In this document: one piece after another, positions 7,328 to 15,415 of the stretch | Position numbering within the stretch: position 1 is the first letter of the stretch | How the letters are laid out: every line of letters begins with the position of its first letter | Made by a program: the position numbers and the translations under genes | Notes under the pieces: model-generated | Databases searched by the model: none | Seen by the model: only the letters and a program-made list of their open reading frames with translations | What the model was told of the DNA's origin: nothing | Assembly (NCBI GenBank): GCA_016887485.1 | Contig: CP069394.1 | Coordinates: 744,001 to 808,000 of the forward strand | DNA length: 64,000 nt | Direction: 5' to 3' | Source: Chloroflexota bacterium | GTDB taxonomy: Bacteria > Chloroflexota > Anaerolineae > Anaerolineales > Anaerolineaceae

Positions 7328-9439
7328 ATGCCACTCAATCGTATTGATTCTCATCCGATCTTACCAATTCCAGAGAAAGAAACCATCGAATTTACCTGGC
7401 AAGGCCAGAAACTGACCGCAAAACAAGATGAAACGATCGCTTCAGCATTGATTGCCAATGGCATTGATGTATTCGGTCACCACCCCAAAGACGGCTCTCC
7501 TTTGGGGCTTTTTTGCGCCAACGGACAGTGTTCCCAATGCTTGGTGCTCCTTGAGGGACGCCCTGTAAAAGCCTGTATGACCAAGGTCAGTGCTGGTGCA
7601 TCAATCCGACCAGCCGATGGCTTACCGGATATCAGCGCCCTTTCAGACACACCTCTTTCAGCCCCGCTTGATCCACCACAGAAAATCATTGATATCCCCG
7701 TTCTGATCATCGGCGGCGGCCCGGCTGGGCTTTCAGCAGCTTTGGAACTGGGACAGTTGGGTGTCAAAACAATCCTGGTGGATGATAAATCCAGCCTGGG
7801 CGGTAAATTAGTGCTGCAGACACACCGTTTCTTTGGTTCCACAACCGCTGTCCATGCCGGCACCCGCGGCATTGATATCGCCAGGAAATTGGCTGGTGAG
7901 CTCGAAGAGCAGCCCTCCGTTCAGGTTTGGCTGGATACAACAGCCATCGCTATTTATGAAGATCAGGTCGTTGGTCTGTGGAACACGCAGGAAAATCGCT
8001 ATCTGACTGTGAAACCTCAGGTTTTATTGGTCGCCACGGGTGCCCGTGAACGGAGTTTACCTTTCAAAGGCAATACACTGCCCGGTATATATGGCGCTGG
8101 GGCCTTCCAGACACTCGTCAATCGAGATCTGGTCCGCCCTGCTCAGAATCTTTTCGTCGTCGGTGGTGGAAATGTGGGCCTGATCGCCGGTTACCATGCT
8201 TTGCAGGCTGGAATTAACGTTGTTGGCCTGGTGGAAGCCATGCCGAAATGCGGCGGTTATAAGGTCCATGAGGATAAATTGGCCCGTTTTGGGGTTCCCA
8301 TTATGACCTCCCACACGATTTTGGAAGCAAAAGGCAAAGAACACGTTGAAAGTGTGATCATTGCTGAGGTGGATGAATATTTCAAACCGATAGAAGGCAG
8401 CGAGCAGGAAATGGTCTGTGACTGTGTTTTGATTGCCGTGGGCCTGAATCCTGTTGATGAATTTCTTTTCAAGGCTCAAGAGGTCGGCCTGCCGGTTTTC
8501 GCTGCAGGTGACGCTGCTGAAATTGCTGAGGCTTCAGCCGCCATCTTCTCCGGCAAGATCAAAGGACGTGAAATTGCCCACTATCTGGGCCTGGAAGTCC
8601 CCGGTGTTCCGCAGGACTGGTTGGCGTTCGAAGAGGTTCTTAAATCTAAACCGGGTGACGTGCTTGACTTGCATGAAGAAATTCGTGACGGCAAGGCCTT
8701 CCCCATCATGCACTGCCGGCAAGAAATCCCCTGTGATCCGTGTTCATCGGTCTGTCCCAAAGGCCTGATCAAGATTGATCCCATGGATATCCGCCATTTA
8801 CCGGAATTTTGCGAATTGGATGATAAAAACTGTATTGCCTGTGAGCGCTGTGTTGCGGTTTGTCCCGGCCTGGCAATCACCCTGGTGGATTTCCGACGTG
8901 ATCAGGAAAGTCCCTTTGTCTCAATTCCATTGGAATTCTCATCGGATCTCATCCAAGTTGGCGATGTCGTCCCTGTGACGGATGTGGATGGACAACTCCT
9001 GGGCGAATTCCCGGTGGATCGTGTCAGAACTTTATGGGAATTCTCCAGCACACTGATCGTGCGGGTAAAGGTGCCGGCTGAAATCGCTACCCACGCCGCC
9101 GGCATTCAAATCACTGCCGGTTGGAATACCTCGGAACGGGGCACAGACCATTATATTGAAGAAACCCCGCAGGAAAACATCGTTTGTCGCTGCGAGCATG
9201 TGACCGCCGATGAAATTCGGGCACTGATCCGCTCCGGTGTCCGAGACATTAATCAAATCAAAGCTGAAACAAAAGCCACCATGGGCTCTTGTGGTGGAAA
9301 GACCTGTCTATCTCTGATTAAGAAGATATTTCGAGAGGAAGGTGTTCCCCTGGGGGATGTGACCGATCCACCGGTCCGTCCCGTTTTCGTTGAAACGCCC
9401 CTTGCTACGCTTGCCAGTGAAAACCAGGCGGGGAACTAA
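7328..9439 (+). CDS. Multi-domain Fe-S/FAD dehydrogenase subunit (HcnAB / PRODH-alpha / opine oxidase A type)
   Basis: About 703 residues from the ATG at 7328; a GTG at 7268 would add 20 residues that do not look conserved. Domains in order: an N-terminal [2Fe-2S] domain (CANGQCSQCLVLLEGRPVKAC); an FAD/NAD(P)-binding oxidoreductase (GGGPAGLSAALELGQLG, then VVGGGNVGLIAGYHA); a ferredoxin-like 2[4Fe-4S] insert (CDPCSSVCPKG and NCIACERCVAVCPG); a C-terminal BFD-type [2Fe-2S] domain (VCRCEHVT and GSCGGKTC). This joins functions that HcnA and HcnB or opine oxidase subunits carry separately. It is translated just ahead of a DAO-family partner. Likely role: passing electrons from oxidation of an amino acid, opine, proline or sarcosine-like amine. 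The substrate is unknown. Confidence 0.85.
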   Translation: MPLNRIDSHPILPIPEKETIEFTWQGQKLTAKQDETIASALIANGIDVFGHHPKDGSPLGLFCANGQCSQCLVLLEGRPVKACMTKVSAGASIRPADGLPDISALSDTPLSAPLDPPQKIIDIPVLIIGGGPAGLSAALELGQLGVKTILVDDKSSLGGKLVLQTHRFFGSTTAVHAGTRGIDIARKLAGELEEQPSVQVWLDTTAIAIYEDQVVGLWNTQENRYLTVKPQVLLVATGARERSLPFKGNTLPGIYGAGAFQTLVNRDLVRPAQNLFVVGGGNVGLIAGYHALQAGINVVGLVEAMPKCGGYKVHEDKLARFGVPIMTSHTILEAKGKEHVESVIIAEVDEYFKPIEGSEQEMVCDCVLIAVGLNPVDEFLFKAQEVGLPVFAAGDAAEIAEASAAIFSGKIKGREIAHYLGLEVPGVPQDWLAFEEVLKSKPGDVLDLHEEIRDGKAFPIMHCRQEIPCDPCSSVCPKGLIKIDPMDIRHLPEFCELDDKNCIACERCVAVCPGLAITLVDFRRDQESPFVSIPLEFSSDLIQVGDVVPVTDVDGQLLGEFPVDRVRTLWEFSSTLIVRVKVPAEIATHAAGIQITAGWNTSERGTDHYIEETPQENIVCRCEHVTADEIRALIRSGVRDINQIKAETKATMGSCGGKTCLSLIKKIFREEGVPLGDVTDPPVRPVFVETPLATLASENQAGN

Positions 9440-9442
9440 GCC

Positions 9443-10603
9443 ATGACCCAGAACAACACTTTTGATGTCATTATCATTGGCGCTGGCTCTGTTGGCGTGC
9501 CCACAGCATATTTTCTGGCGGAGGCCGGGCTGAGCGTTTTAGTACTTGAGCAGCTGGCAAGTGTCGGCCAGGCTTCTAACAAACACGCCATTGGTGGAAT
9601 CCGCGCCACCCATTCGGACCCCGCCAAGATCACCCTCGGCAACCGCAGCCTGGATGTATTCAAATCCTGGCAGGAACAGCAAGGGGATGATATTGAATGG
9701 CGTCAGGGCGGCTATTCTTTCGTCGCTTATACCGAAGAGCACGTAAAATCCTTGCAAGACCTCTGCGGTTGGCAGATTCAGAATGGTTTGAATATCTCCT
9801 GGCTTGGGAAGGACGATCTGTTATCAGTCATCCCCCACCTGAACGCGGAAGGTCTGCTGGGCGGTACATATTCACCTGAGGATGGCAGTGCTTCTCCCTT
9901 GAAATCAGCTTTTGCTTTTCATAAACGAGCTGTAGAGAAAGGCGCAGATTTTCATTTCAATGAACAGGTTATAGGCTTCATCCACGAAGGTAATCGCGTC
10001 AATGGCGTGAAAACTGATCGAGGGTCATATTACGGAAAATGGATTATCAATGCCGCTGGTGGATGGGCCAAAGTCATATCACAGATGGCTGGCGTGGATA
10101 TCCCGATTGAGCCTGATTCCCATGAAGCAGCGATCACAGAGCCTATCCAGCGCCTTTTCTATCCCATGATCGTGGATATGCGCGCCCGTCCGGGATCAGC
10201 TAATTTCTACTTCTATCAGCATCCGACCGGAAAGATCATCTTCTGCATGACACCTGAGCCGGCTATCTTAGGATCCCATACCCTGGCTTCAAGTGGCTTT
10301 CTGCCACGCGCAACCCGTCGCCTTTTGGAATTGATGCCGGTATTGCAGCATATCCGTGTCAGGCGTGTCTGGCGCGGCACCTATCCCAATACCCCTGATG
10401 GGTCCCCCATTCTTGGTGAGGTGCCTGGCCTGGATGGCTATCTATTGGCAACCGGTATGTGTGGTCAGGGTTTCATGCTTGGGCCCGGGGTCGGACTATT
10501 GATGCGAGACCTGATATTGAATCATCTAGACAATCAGGATAAAATCATTTTGGAAAGTTTGTCCTATTCGAGGTCGTTTGATTCTGTAGAGGTCCTGAAG
10601 TAA
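9443..10603 (+). CDS. DAO-family FAD-dependent oxidoreductase (catalytic partner)
   Basis: 386 residues. The N-terminal dinucleotide-binding motif VIIIGAGSVGVPTAYFLAEAG and the C-terminal GYLLATGMCGQGFMLGPGVG are typical of D-amino-acid oxidase, sarcosine oxidase beta and HcnC-type proteins. It starts 3 nt after the Fe-S/FAD subunit (RBS GGGGAAC) and its stop overlaps the next ATG by one base, so the three genes form a tight operon. It probably oxidises the C-N bond of an amino acid or secondary amine and hands electrons to the partner. Glycine, sarcosine, proline and opines are all possible substrates. Confidence 0.88.
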   Translation: MTQNNTFDVIIIGAGSVGVPTAYFLAEAGLSVLVLEQLASVGQASNKHAIGGIRATHSDPAKITLGNRSLDVFKSWQEQQGDDIEWRQGGYSFVAYTEEHVKSLQDLCGWQIQNGLNISWLGKDDLLSVIPHLNAEGLLGGTYSPEDGSASPLKSAFAFHKRAVEKGADFHFNEQVIGFIHEGNRVNGVKTDRGSYYGKWIINAAGGWAKVISQMAGVDIPIEPDSHEAAITEPIQRLFYPMIVDMRARPGSANFYFYQHPTGKIIFCMTPEPAILGSHTLASSGFLPRATRRLLELMPVLQHIRVRRVWRGTYPNTPDGSPILGEVPGLDGYLLATGMCGQGFMLGPGVGLLMRDLILNHLDNQDKIILESLSYSRSFDSVEVLK

Positions 10604-11211
10604 TGATCAAGGCAGTGGTTCTGGATATCGGCGGCGTCCTGATGCGAACTGAAGATCCTACCGGACGCCGTTTGCTTGAAAAACGTTATAACCTACCCGA
10701 AAAATCGGTGGATTGGCTGGTCTTTGATTCCGAAGAGGCAGCTGCTTCCACCGTAGGAAAGGTTACGGCAAAAGTAGCCTGGCAGTCTGTTCAAGAGAAA
10801 CTGGATTTATCCGATGTGCAGATGGCAGAATTCATTGAGTTCTTTTGGGACGGTGATGTCTTTGACCAGGCCGCTTTTGATTACCTCAGCTCACTAAGCC
10901 CTGAATATATCACTGGAATCCTCTCAAATGCCTGGGAAGGCGCCCGAGAGGGCTTCGTCCAGCGATATGGCATGGTCGAAGGACAGACGGTGGATCACAT
11001 CATGATCTCCTGTGAGGAAGGCGTTCGAAAACCTGACCCGGAAATCTATCGACGCTTGAAGAAGACACTCGGTGTTGAGTATGATGAGATCCTCTTTATT
11101 GATGATTTTATTCAGAACGTTGAGAGCGCTCAGGCAATGGGTATTCAAGCGATTCATTATCGACCTGGAATGGACTTGATTAATCAGATAAAATCTAGAT
11201 TGGTAAGCTGA
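10603..11211 (+). CDS. HAD-superfamily hydrolase
   Basis: 202 residues with HAD motifs: motif I VLDIGGVLMRTED with nucleophile Asp8 (the second Asp is replaced by Gly, as in the YihX/epoxide-hydrolase-N-like branch), motif II GILSNAW, motif III Lys in CEEGVRKPDPEIYRR, and motif IV EILFIDDFIQNV. It should be a phosphatase or related hydrolase acting on a small phosphorylated metabolite. The start overlaps the stop of the DAO-type gene (TAATG), indicating coupling with the oxidoreductase operon. The substrate is not predictable. Confidence 0.85.
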   Translation: MIKAVVLDIGGVLMRTEDPTGRRLLEKRYNLPEKSVDWLVFDSEEAAASTVGKVTAKVAWQSVQEKLDLSDVQMAEFIEFFWDGDVFDQAAFDYLSSLSPEYITGILSNAWEGAREGFVQRYGMVEGQTVDHIMISCEEGVRKPDPEIYRRLKKTLGVEYDEILFIDDFIQNVESAQAMGIQAIHYRPGMDLINQIKSRLVS

Positions 11212-11241
11212 ATCAAAATACGCGATGAAAGAAGAAACGCG

Positions 11242-13440
11242 ATGCAGTTGGAACAACTTTTAACAAAACTTCCTAAAAATTACTCCGCAATTGATATTGA
11301 ACACATCGAAAAAGCCTATCACTTTGCAGAAAAAGCTCACAAGGGGCAGACCTTAGCCTCAGGGCTGCCCTATATCACCCATTGTGCCTCCGTGGCAGCC
11401 ATTTTAGCCGAACTAACCGTCCCGCCTGAATTGGTGGTGGCTGGTTTACTTCATGATGTCATTGAAGACACCCCCGTTACTTTAGATGATGTCCGCAAAG
11501 AATTCAACCCTGAAATCGCCAACCTTGTGGATGGTGCAACAAAACTGACCAAGCTGCCCAATCTGCTGCGAGGAGATCATCACTCGGAAGCGGAAGCCCT
11601 CTTACCCGAAGCTTCCCCGCACAAGAAAAACCGCGATGATGATTTGGCTGAAGTTCTGCGCAAGACCTTCCTGGCGATGAGTGATGACATTCGTGTCGTA
11701 TTGATCAAATTGGCTGACAGGCTTCACAATATGCGGACCCTGTCCTATTCCAGCGAAGAAAGCCAAAAGCGCATCGCTCAGGAAACCCTCGATGTCTTTG
11801 CGCCGCTGGCCAATCGCCTCGGTATCTGGCAGGTTAAATGGGAGTTGGAAGATTTGGCCTTTCGCTACGTTGCCCCCAAGGAATATAAGGAAATCGCGGA
11901 AAAGTTGGCAAACCGGCGGGCAGATCGAGAAAGCCAGATCCAGGGTATTGTCAAACGCCTGCGGGAAGAACTTGAAGCTGAAGGAATTACTGCCAGGATT
12001 TCAGGCCGGCCCAAACACATCTATTCCATCTACAACAAAATGATGCGCAAGGAAAAACCCTTCGAGATGCTGATGGACCTGCGTGGGGTCCGGTTGATCG
12101 TCACGGATATTGCCACCTGTTACCGGGCTTTGGGTGTAGTCCATATGAAATGGCGGCCAATACCCGGTGAATTTGACGACTATATCGCAGCCCGTAAAGA
12201 TAATAACTATCAGTCCCTGCATACCGCAGTGATCTTTGATGATTTCAAGCCGCTGGAAGTTCAAATCCGAACGGAAGATATGCATGACCGGGCAGAATAC
12301 GGTATTGCGGCTCACTGGCGCTATAAGGAAGACCAGGCTCATATCAACCAATCTTACGAACAGAAGATCAGTTGGTTGCGCAGTTTGCTAAATTTGCAGC
12401 AGGAAGGCGAAGACGCTGACGATCTGGTTGAGAGCTGGAAATCCGATGTTTTTAAAGATCGCGTCTATGTCCTCACCCCGCAGGGCGATATCATTGACCT
12501 CCCTGCCGGCTCCACTCCCATTGACTTTGCCTACCATGTCCACACAGAAATTGGCAACCGCTGCCGCGGCGCCAAGATCAATGGCAAGCTGGTCTCATTG
12601 GATTACATGCTTGAAACCGGCAACCAGGTAGAAGTGCTGACAGCCAAGCGCGGCGGCCCCTCACGGGACTGGCTCAACCCCAACCTCGGCTTGGTGCGCA
12701 CCAGCAGGGCTCGTGCCAAGATCAAGCAATGGTTCAAGCGTCAGGACCGGGAATCCAATCTGGCCCAGGGTCGGGCTGTCCTTGAAAAAGAATTCAAGCG
12801 TCTGGGACTGAAGAATATCGAATTGGCGAATTACCTGGAGGACTTAAACGTTAAGTCCATAGAAGACCTCTATGTCGCCATTGGCTGCGGCGATATCGGA
12901 GTTGGCCGAGTGGTCAACAAGATCGCCGAGGTGGAAGAAGGAGAGCTTGACGAAGAATTTGAACTTGCGCTTATGGAAGCGCCGGAACAGGTTGTGCCTT
13001 CCGACACTGTTGTTGTCATGGGCCTTAAGGGGATCGCAACCCAAATGGCAAAATGCTGTAACCCTATGCCTGGCGATGAGATCATTGGCTACATCACCCG
13101 CGGTCGCGGTGCGACCATTCACCGCCAAGACTGCCCGAATATCCTGCGAGTGATCGAAAAGGAACGTTTGGTCAAGGTCACCTGGGGACAGCTCGGTAAA
13201 ACCTTCACGGTGCCGGTTCAGCTCAAAGCCTATGACCGCCAAGGCTTGATGTCTGATATCTCCAACGTGCTCACAGATGAGAATGTCAATGTTATTGACA
13301 TGTCCATGAAGATGAACCAGCATCTGGCTGTGATCAAGCTGGTGCTGGGTGTGAAAGGCATTCCCCAGCTTAGCCGCATTCTCACACGGTTGGAAAGTCT
13401 GCCCAATATCTTCGAGGCCAAACGTCAGCGACCAGGGTAA
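11242..13440 (+). CDS. rel: RelA/SpoT homologue: (p)ppGpp synthetase/hydrolase
   Basis: 732 residues, full length for a long RSH protein. Domains: an HD hydrolase with HCASVAAIL, GLLHDVIEDTP (His71, Asp72) and LADRLHNMRTL, all apparently intact; a synthetase with RGVRLIV, the motif EFDD (310-313), then YQSLHTAV and EVQIRTEDMHDRAEYGIAAHW; a TGS domain (VYVLTPQGDIIDLPAGSTPIDFAYHVHT); a zinc-finger/helical region (MAKCCNPMPGDEI); a C-terminal ACT domain (VQLKAYDRQGLMSDISNVL). It makes and degrades (p)ppGpp during starvation. The EFDD motif is the form linked to monofunctional RelA, while the intact HD site is that of bifunctional Rel. The gene starts 30 nt after the HAD gene. Confidence 0.95.
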   Translation: MQLEQLLTKLPKNYSAIDIEHIEKAYHFAEKAHKGQTLASGLPYITHCASVAAILAELTVPPELVVAGLLHDVIEDTPVTLDDVRKEFNPEIANLVDGATKLTKLPNLLRGDHHSEAEALLPEASPHKKNRDDDLAEVLRKTFLAMSDDIRVVLIKLADRLHNMRTLSYSSEESQKRIAQETLDVFAPLANRLGIWQVKWELEDLAFRYVAPKEYKEIAEKLANRRADRESQIQGIVKRLREELEAEGITARISGRPKHIYSIYNKMMRKEKPFEMLMDLRGVRLIVTDIATCYRALGVVHMKWRPIPGEFDDYIAARKDNNYQSLHTAVIFDDFKPLEVQIRTEDMHDRAEYGIAAHWRYKEDQAHINQSYEQKISWLRSLLNLQQEGEDADDLVESWKSDVFKDRVYVLTPQGDIIDLPAGSTPIDFAYHVHTEIGNRCRGAKINGKLVSLDYMLETGNQVEVLTAKRGGPSRDWLNPNLGLVRTSRARAKIKQWFKRQDRESNLAQGRAVLEKEFKRLGLKNIELANYLEDLNVKSIEDLYVAIGCGDIGVGRVVNKIAEVEEGELDEEFELALMEAPEQVVPSDTVVVMGLKGIATQMAKCCNPMPGDEIIGYITRGRGATIHRQDCPNILRVIEKERLVKVTWGQLGKTFTVPVQLKAYDRQGLMSDISNVLTDENVNVIDMSMKMNQHLAVIKLVLGVKGIPQLSRILTRLESLPNIFEAKRQRPG

Positions 13441-13485
13441 TCCATTTTCTGTTATAATCTGGCTGCAATTCGTACCCATTAAGTC

Positions 13486-13514
13486 TTTACGAAATAAAAT
13501 ACATAGTGTAAAAT
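13486..13514 (+). promoter_or_regulatory. Probable promoter of the acidic small protein
   Basis: TTTACG (13486-13491), a 17-nt spacer, then TAAAAT (13509-13514). Each hexamer is close to consensus. It precedes a strong AGGAGG ribosome binding site at the gene starting at 13556. Confidence 0.45.
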
Positions 13515-13555
13515 CGCACCGAAGAACTCGCCGATTCTGTTTCTAGGAGGAGAGA

Positions 13556-13819
13556 ATGCCTCGAATTCATTGCCATTATTTAGATTGTCTGTTCCTCGAT
13601 GGAAAGTATTGCAGCGCTGCCGCAATTGAAATCGATCCGGATACCGGCTGCAAGACCTATAAGCCCAACGATGATGTCAACCTGGAAGATTGGGACGACC
13701 AGGACGAAATGGACGAATGGGATGAAATGGAAGGGGAAGAAGACGAAGAACTCTGGGTTGATGATGAGGATGATGATCTTCTCGGCCTGGAGCTGGAAGA
13801 AGACGAAGACGACTTCTAG
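13556..13819 (+). CDS. Small Cys-cluster protein with hyper-acidic tail (DUF1540-like)
   Basis: 87 residues. The first 35 carry a cysteine pattern (Cys6, Cys11, Cys19 and Cys32, with nearby His5 and His7) in MPRIHCHYLDCLFLDGKYCS, which resembles DUF1540-type small putative metal-binding domains. The last 48 residues contain about 31 Asp or Glu, with Trp and Met interspersed and no Lys or Arg after position 37. The gene has a strong AGGAGG site, its own probable promoter and a strong terminator (13902-13934), so it is probably a separate, well-expressed unit. The function is unknown. A metal-binding head with an acidic tail could act in ion binding or as a nucleic-acid mimic, but that is speculation. 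Confidence 0.78.
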   Translation: MPRIHCHYLDCLFLDGKYCSAAAIEIDPDTGCKTYKPNDDVNLEDWDDQDEMDEWDEMEGEEDEELWVDDEDDDLLGLELEEDEDDF

Positions 13820-13901
13820 CTGAGGTTTATTTCTGGCAGGAGGAATTTCTGCCGGCATTTAATACTCTGAGCAAGAAATTAAATCAGTTAATGTATTTTT
13901 G

Positions 13902-13934
13902 ATAGAGGCTGACCCAAAGCCTCTATTCTTTTTT
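13902..13934 (+). terminator. Rho-independent terminator
   Basis: A perfect 9-bp stem (13902-13910 with 13918-13926), a 7-nt loop, then TCTTTTTT. It ends the acidic-protein transcript. A second small hairpin (CCCCG/CGGGG) follows at once. Confidence 0.88.
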
Positions 13935-14016
13935 CCCCGCCTATCCGGGGATTGAGTATAATCAATTAATAAATGAAATTTGAAAGAATGAAACAATACA
14001 CCATTGGAGGTTACTA

Positions 14017-14526
14017 ATGTCCGAAATTGAGACTATTCCATTCAAAGCGATTAATGTATATATCAACGAGGATTATCTCGAAACGGTCCTGAAATCCGTA
14101 TTGACAGGTTACAAAAAGCTACCTAAACAAGCACAGATCGAATTTGTGGCCTTTCTGAGGAAATACGCCACTGTGCTTGGTTTCCGTGATCCTTCCCGCG
14201 CCCCCCTCACTTTGCAGGTTAATGCTCTGGCGAAGGCCTTTGAGAATAAGGATGAGGTTGTTCCTTATGTTCTCAGCCTTTGGGCAAAGGTCAACAAGAA
14301 ACTCGCCGGCGAGGTAAAAGCCTGGTTGACCGAACAGAAATTCAAAGATCTGGAAACAGAGCGAGAATATGCTGAAGATAGCGGCTTTACTAAGGACTTC
14401 CCCAAAAAGTGGACCTTCGACAAGGTCGAGAAGGATTTCGCCAAGGCCAATCCAGATTCAACATTTGAGCGCGACGACCTTATCCTGATGGTGTTGTGGA
14501 TATCAGGTCAGTTACCTAAAGATTAA
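14017..14526 (+). CDS. Conserved hypothetical protein, 169 aa
   Basis: Not recognised. A GGAGG site precedes the ATG. The protein is soluble and mostly helical by composition, with no signal peptide. The middle contains AQIEFVAFLRKYATVLGFRD and the end contains FERDDLILMVLWISGQLP. Lys, Glu and Phe are frequent. It stands between two transcription units, after the terminator at 13902-13934 and 59 nt before the Asp23-type gene in the same direction. It may begin the unit that continues through nusB. Confidence 0.7.
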   Translation: MSEIETIPFKAINVYINEDYLETVLKSVLTGYKKLPKQAQIEFVAFLRKYATVLGFRDPSRAPLTLQVNALAKAFENKDEVVPYVLSLWAKVNKKLAGEVKAWLTEQKFKDLETEREYAEDSGFTKDFPKKWTFDKVEKDFAKANPDSTFERDDLILMVLWISGQLPKD

Positions 14527-14585
14527 ACTGTAATATAATTGAGCAGTCAAATTCAAAAGATGCAATTTGCCCGGAGAATGTAATT

Positions 14586-14936
14586 ATGGAACCTCTAGCG
14601 ATGGAAAAAGAAGTCGGCAAGACCACTGTATCGCCTGAAGTATTGCATAAGATAGCACGCCTCACGACTCTCAGCGTGCAGGGCGTCAGTCGCATGGCTT
14701 GTTTTCGCGGCAGTCTGGAGCAGCGTCTTGGAAAAGATGAATTAAAAGGCGTAAAAGTTCAGATCAAAGATGATAAAGTTCATCTGGATATCTTTGTTGT
14801 CCTTATGAGTCATTTCAATGTCCGGGATGTGAGCCGTGAAATCCAATCTAGGGTTTCACGGGCCATCACCGAGATGGTTGGTATGGAAGTTGGCGGTGTC
14901 ACCGTCCATATCATGGATATTGATTTTAATGCATAG
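14586..14936 (+). CDS. Asp23/Gls24-family protein
   Basis: 116 residues, typical Asp23/Gls24 length. The family pattern is visible in VSPEVLHKIARLTTLSVQGV and VKVQIKDDKVHLDIFVVL, followed by VSREIQSRVSRAITEMVG and VTVHIMDIDF. In Gram-positive bacteria such proteins associate with the cell envelope and respond to alkaline or cell-wall stress. A copy just upstream of nusB is a common arrangement in Firmicutes and Chloroflexota. It is 29 nt ahead of nusB and probably co-transcribed. Confidence 0.88.
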   Translation: MEPLAMEKEVGKTTVSPEVLHKIARLTTLSVQGVSRMACFRGSLEQRLGKDELKGVKVQIKDDKVHLDIFVVLMSHFNVRDVSREIQSRVSRAITEMVGMEVGGVTVHIMDIDFNA

Positions 14937-14965
14937 CCCACTTACCTTATAGAAAAACTTTAACA

Positions 14966-15415
14966 ATGAAATCTCGCACTAAAGCCCGCAGCATAGCCTT
15001 ACAGGTACTTTATGAAGTCGATCTTTGCGGGCACCAACCTGGCTTGGTACTTGCTGAGCACTTTGAAAACCTGAAAATGGATGATGCTTTGACCAACTTC
15101 ATCAGCCAGATTGTTTCAGGTGTTGTCGAGTACCAGCAGACACTGGATGAATTCATTGGCGATTTTGCTCCTGAATGGCCCTTGGATCAGGTCGCAGTCA
15201 TTGACCGCAACCTTCTGCGGATCGCTTTGTGGGAAATCGCGGTGTATGGCAAGACTCCGGTCAAAGTTGCCATCAACGAAGCGGTGGAATTAGCCAAGAT
15301 TTACGGTTCCGATGGCACAGCTCGTTTCATTAATGGCGTTTTGGGTGGATTTATTGATAACCTGGATGAAATAAAAATCAGCCTGGATATTCTTCGTGAT
15401 CAGGAAGAAGAGTAA
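14966..15415 (+). CDS. nusB: Transcription antitermination factor NusB
   Basis: 149 residues, full length. It begins MKSRTKARSIALQVLYEVDL and includes the diagnostic VAVIDRNLLRIALWEIAVY and VAINEAVELAKIYGSDGTARFINGVLGG. NusB binds boxA in rRNA leaders with NusE (S10) to support antitermination and rRNA maturation. The 3' end overlaps the start of the lipoprotein gene by 20 nt in another frame. Confidence 0.95.
   Translation: MKSRTKARSIALQVLYEVDLCGHQPGLVLAEHFENLKMDDALTNFISQIVSGVVEYQQTLDEFIGDFAPEWPLDQVAVIDRNLLRIALWEIAVYGKTPVKVAINEAVELAKIYGSDGTARFINGVLGGFIDNLDEIKISLDILRDQEEE

Noticed and set aside
12844-13479. Minus-strand open frame of 211 codons
   Set aside because: It is antisense to the 3' end of rel and has no motif or ribosome binding site.
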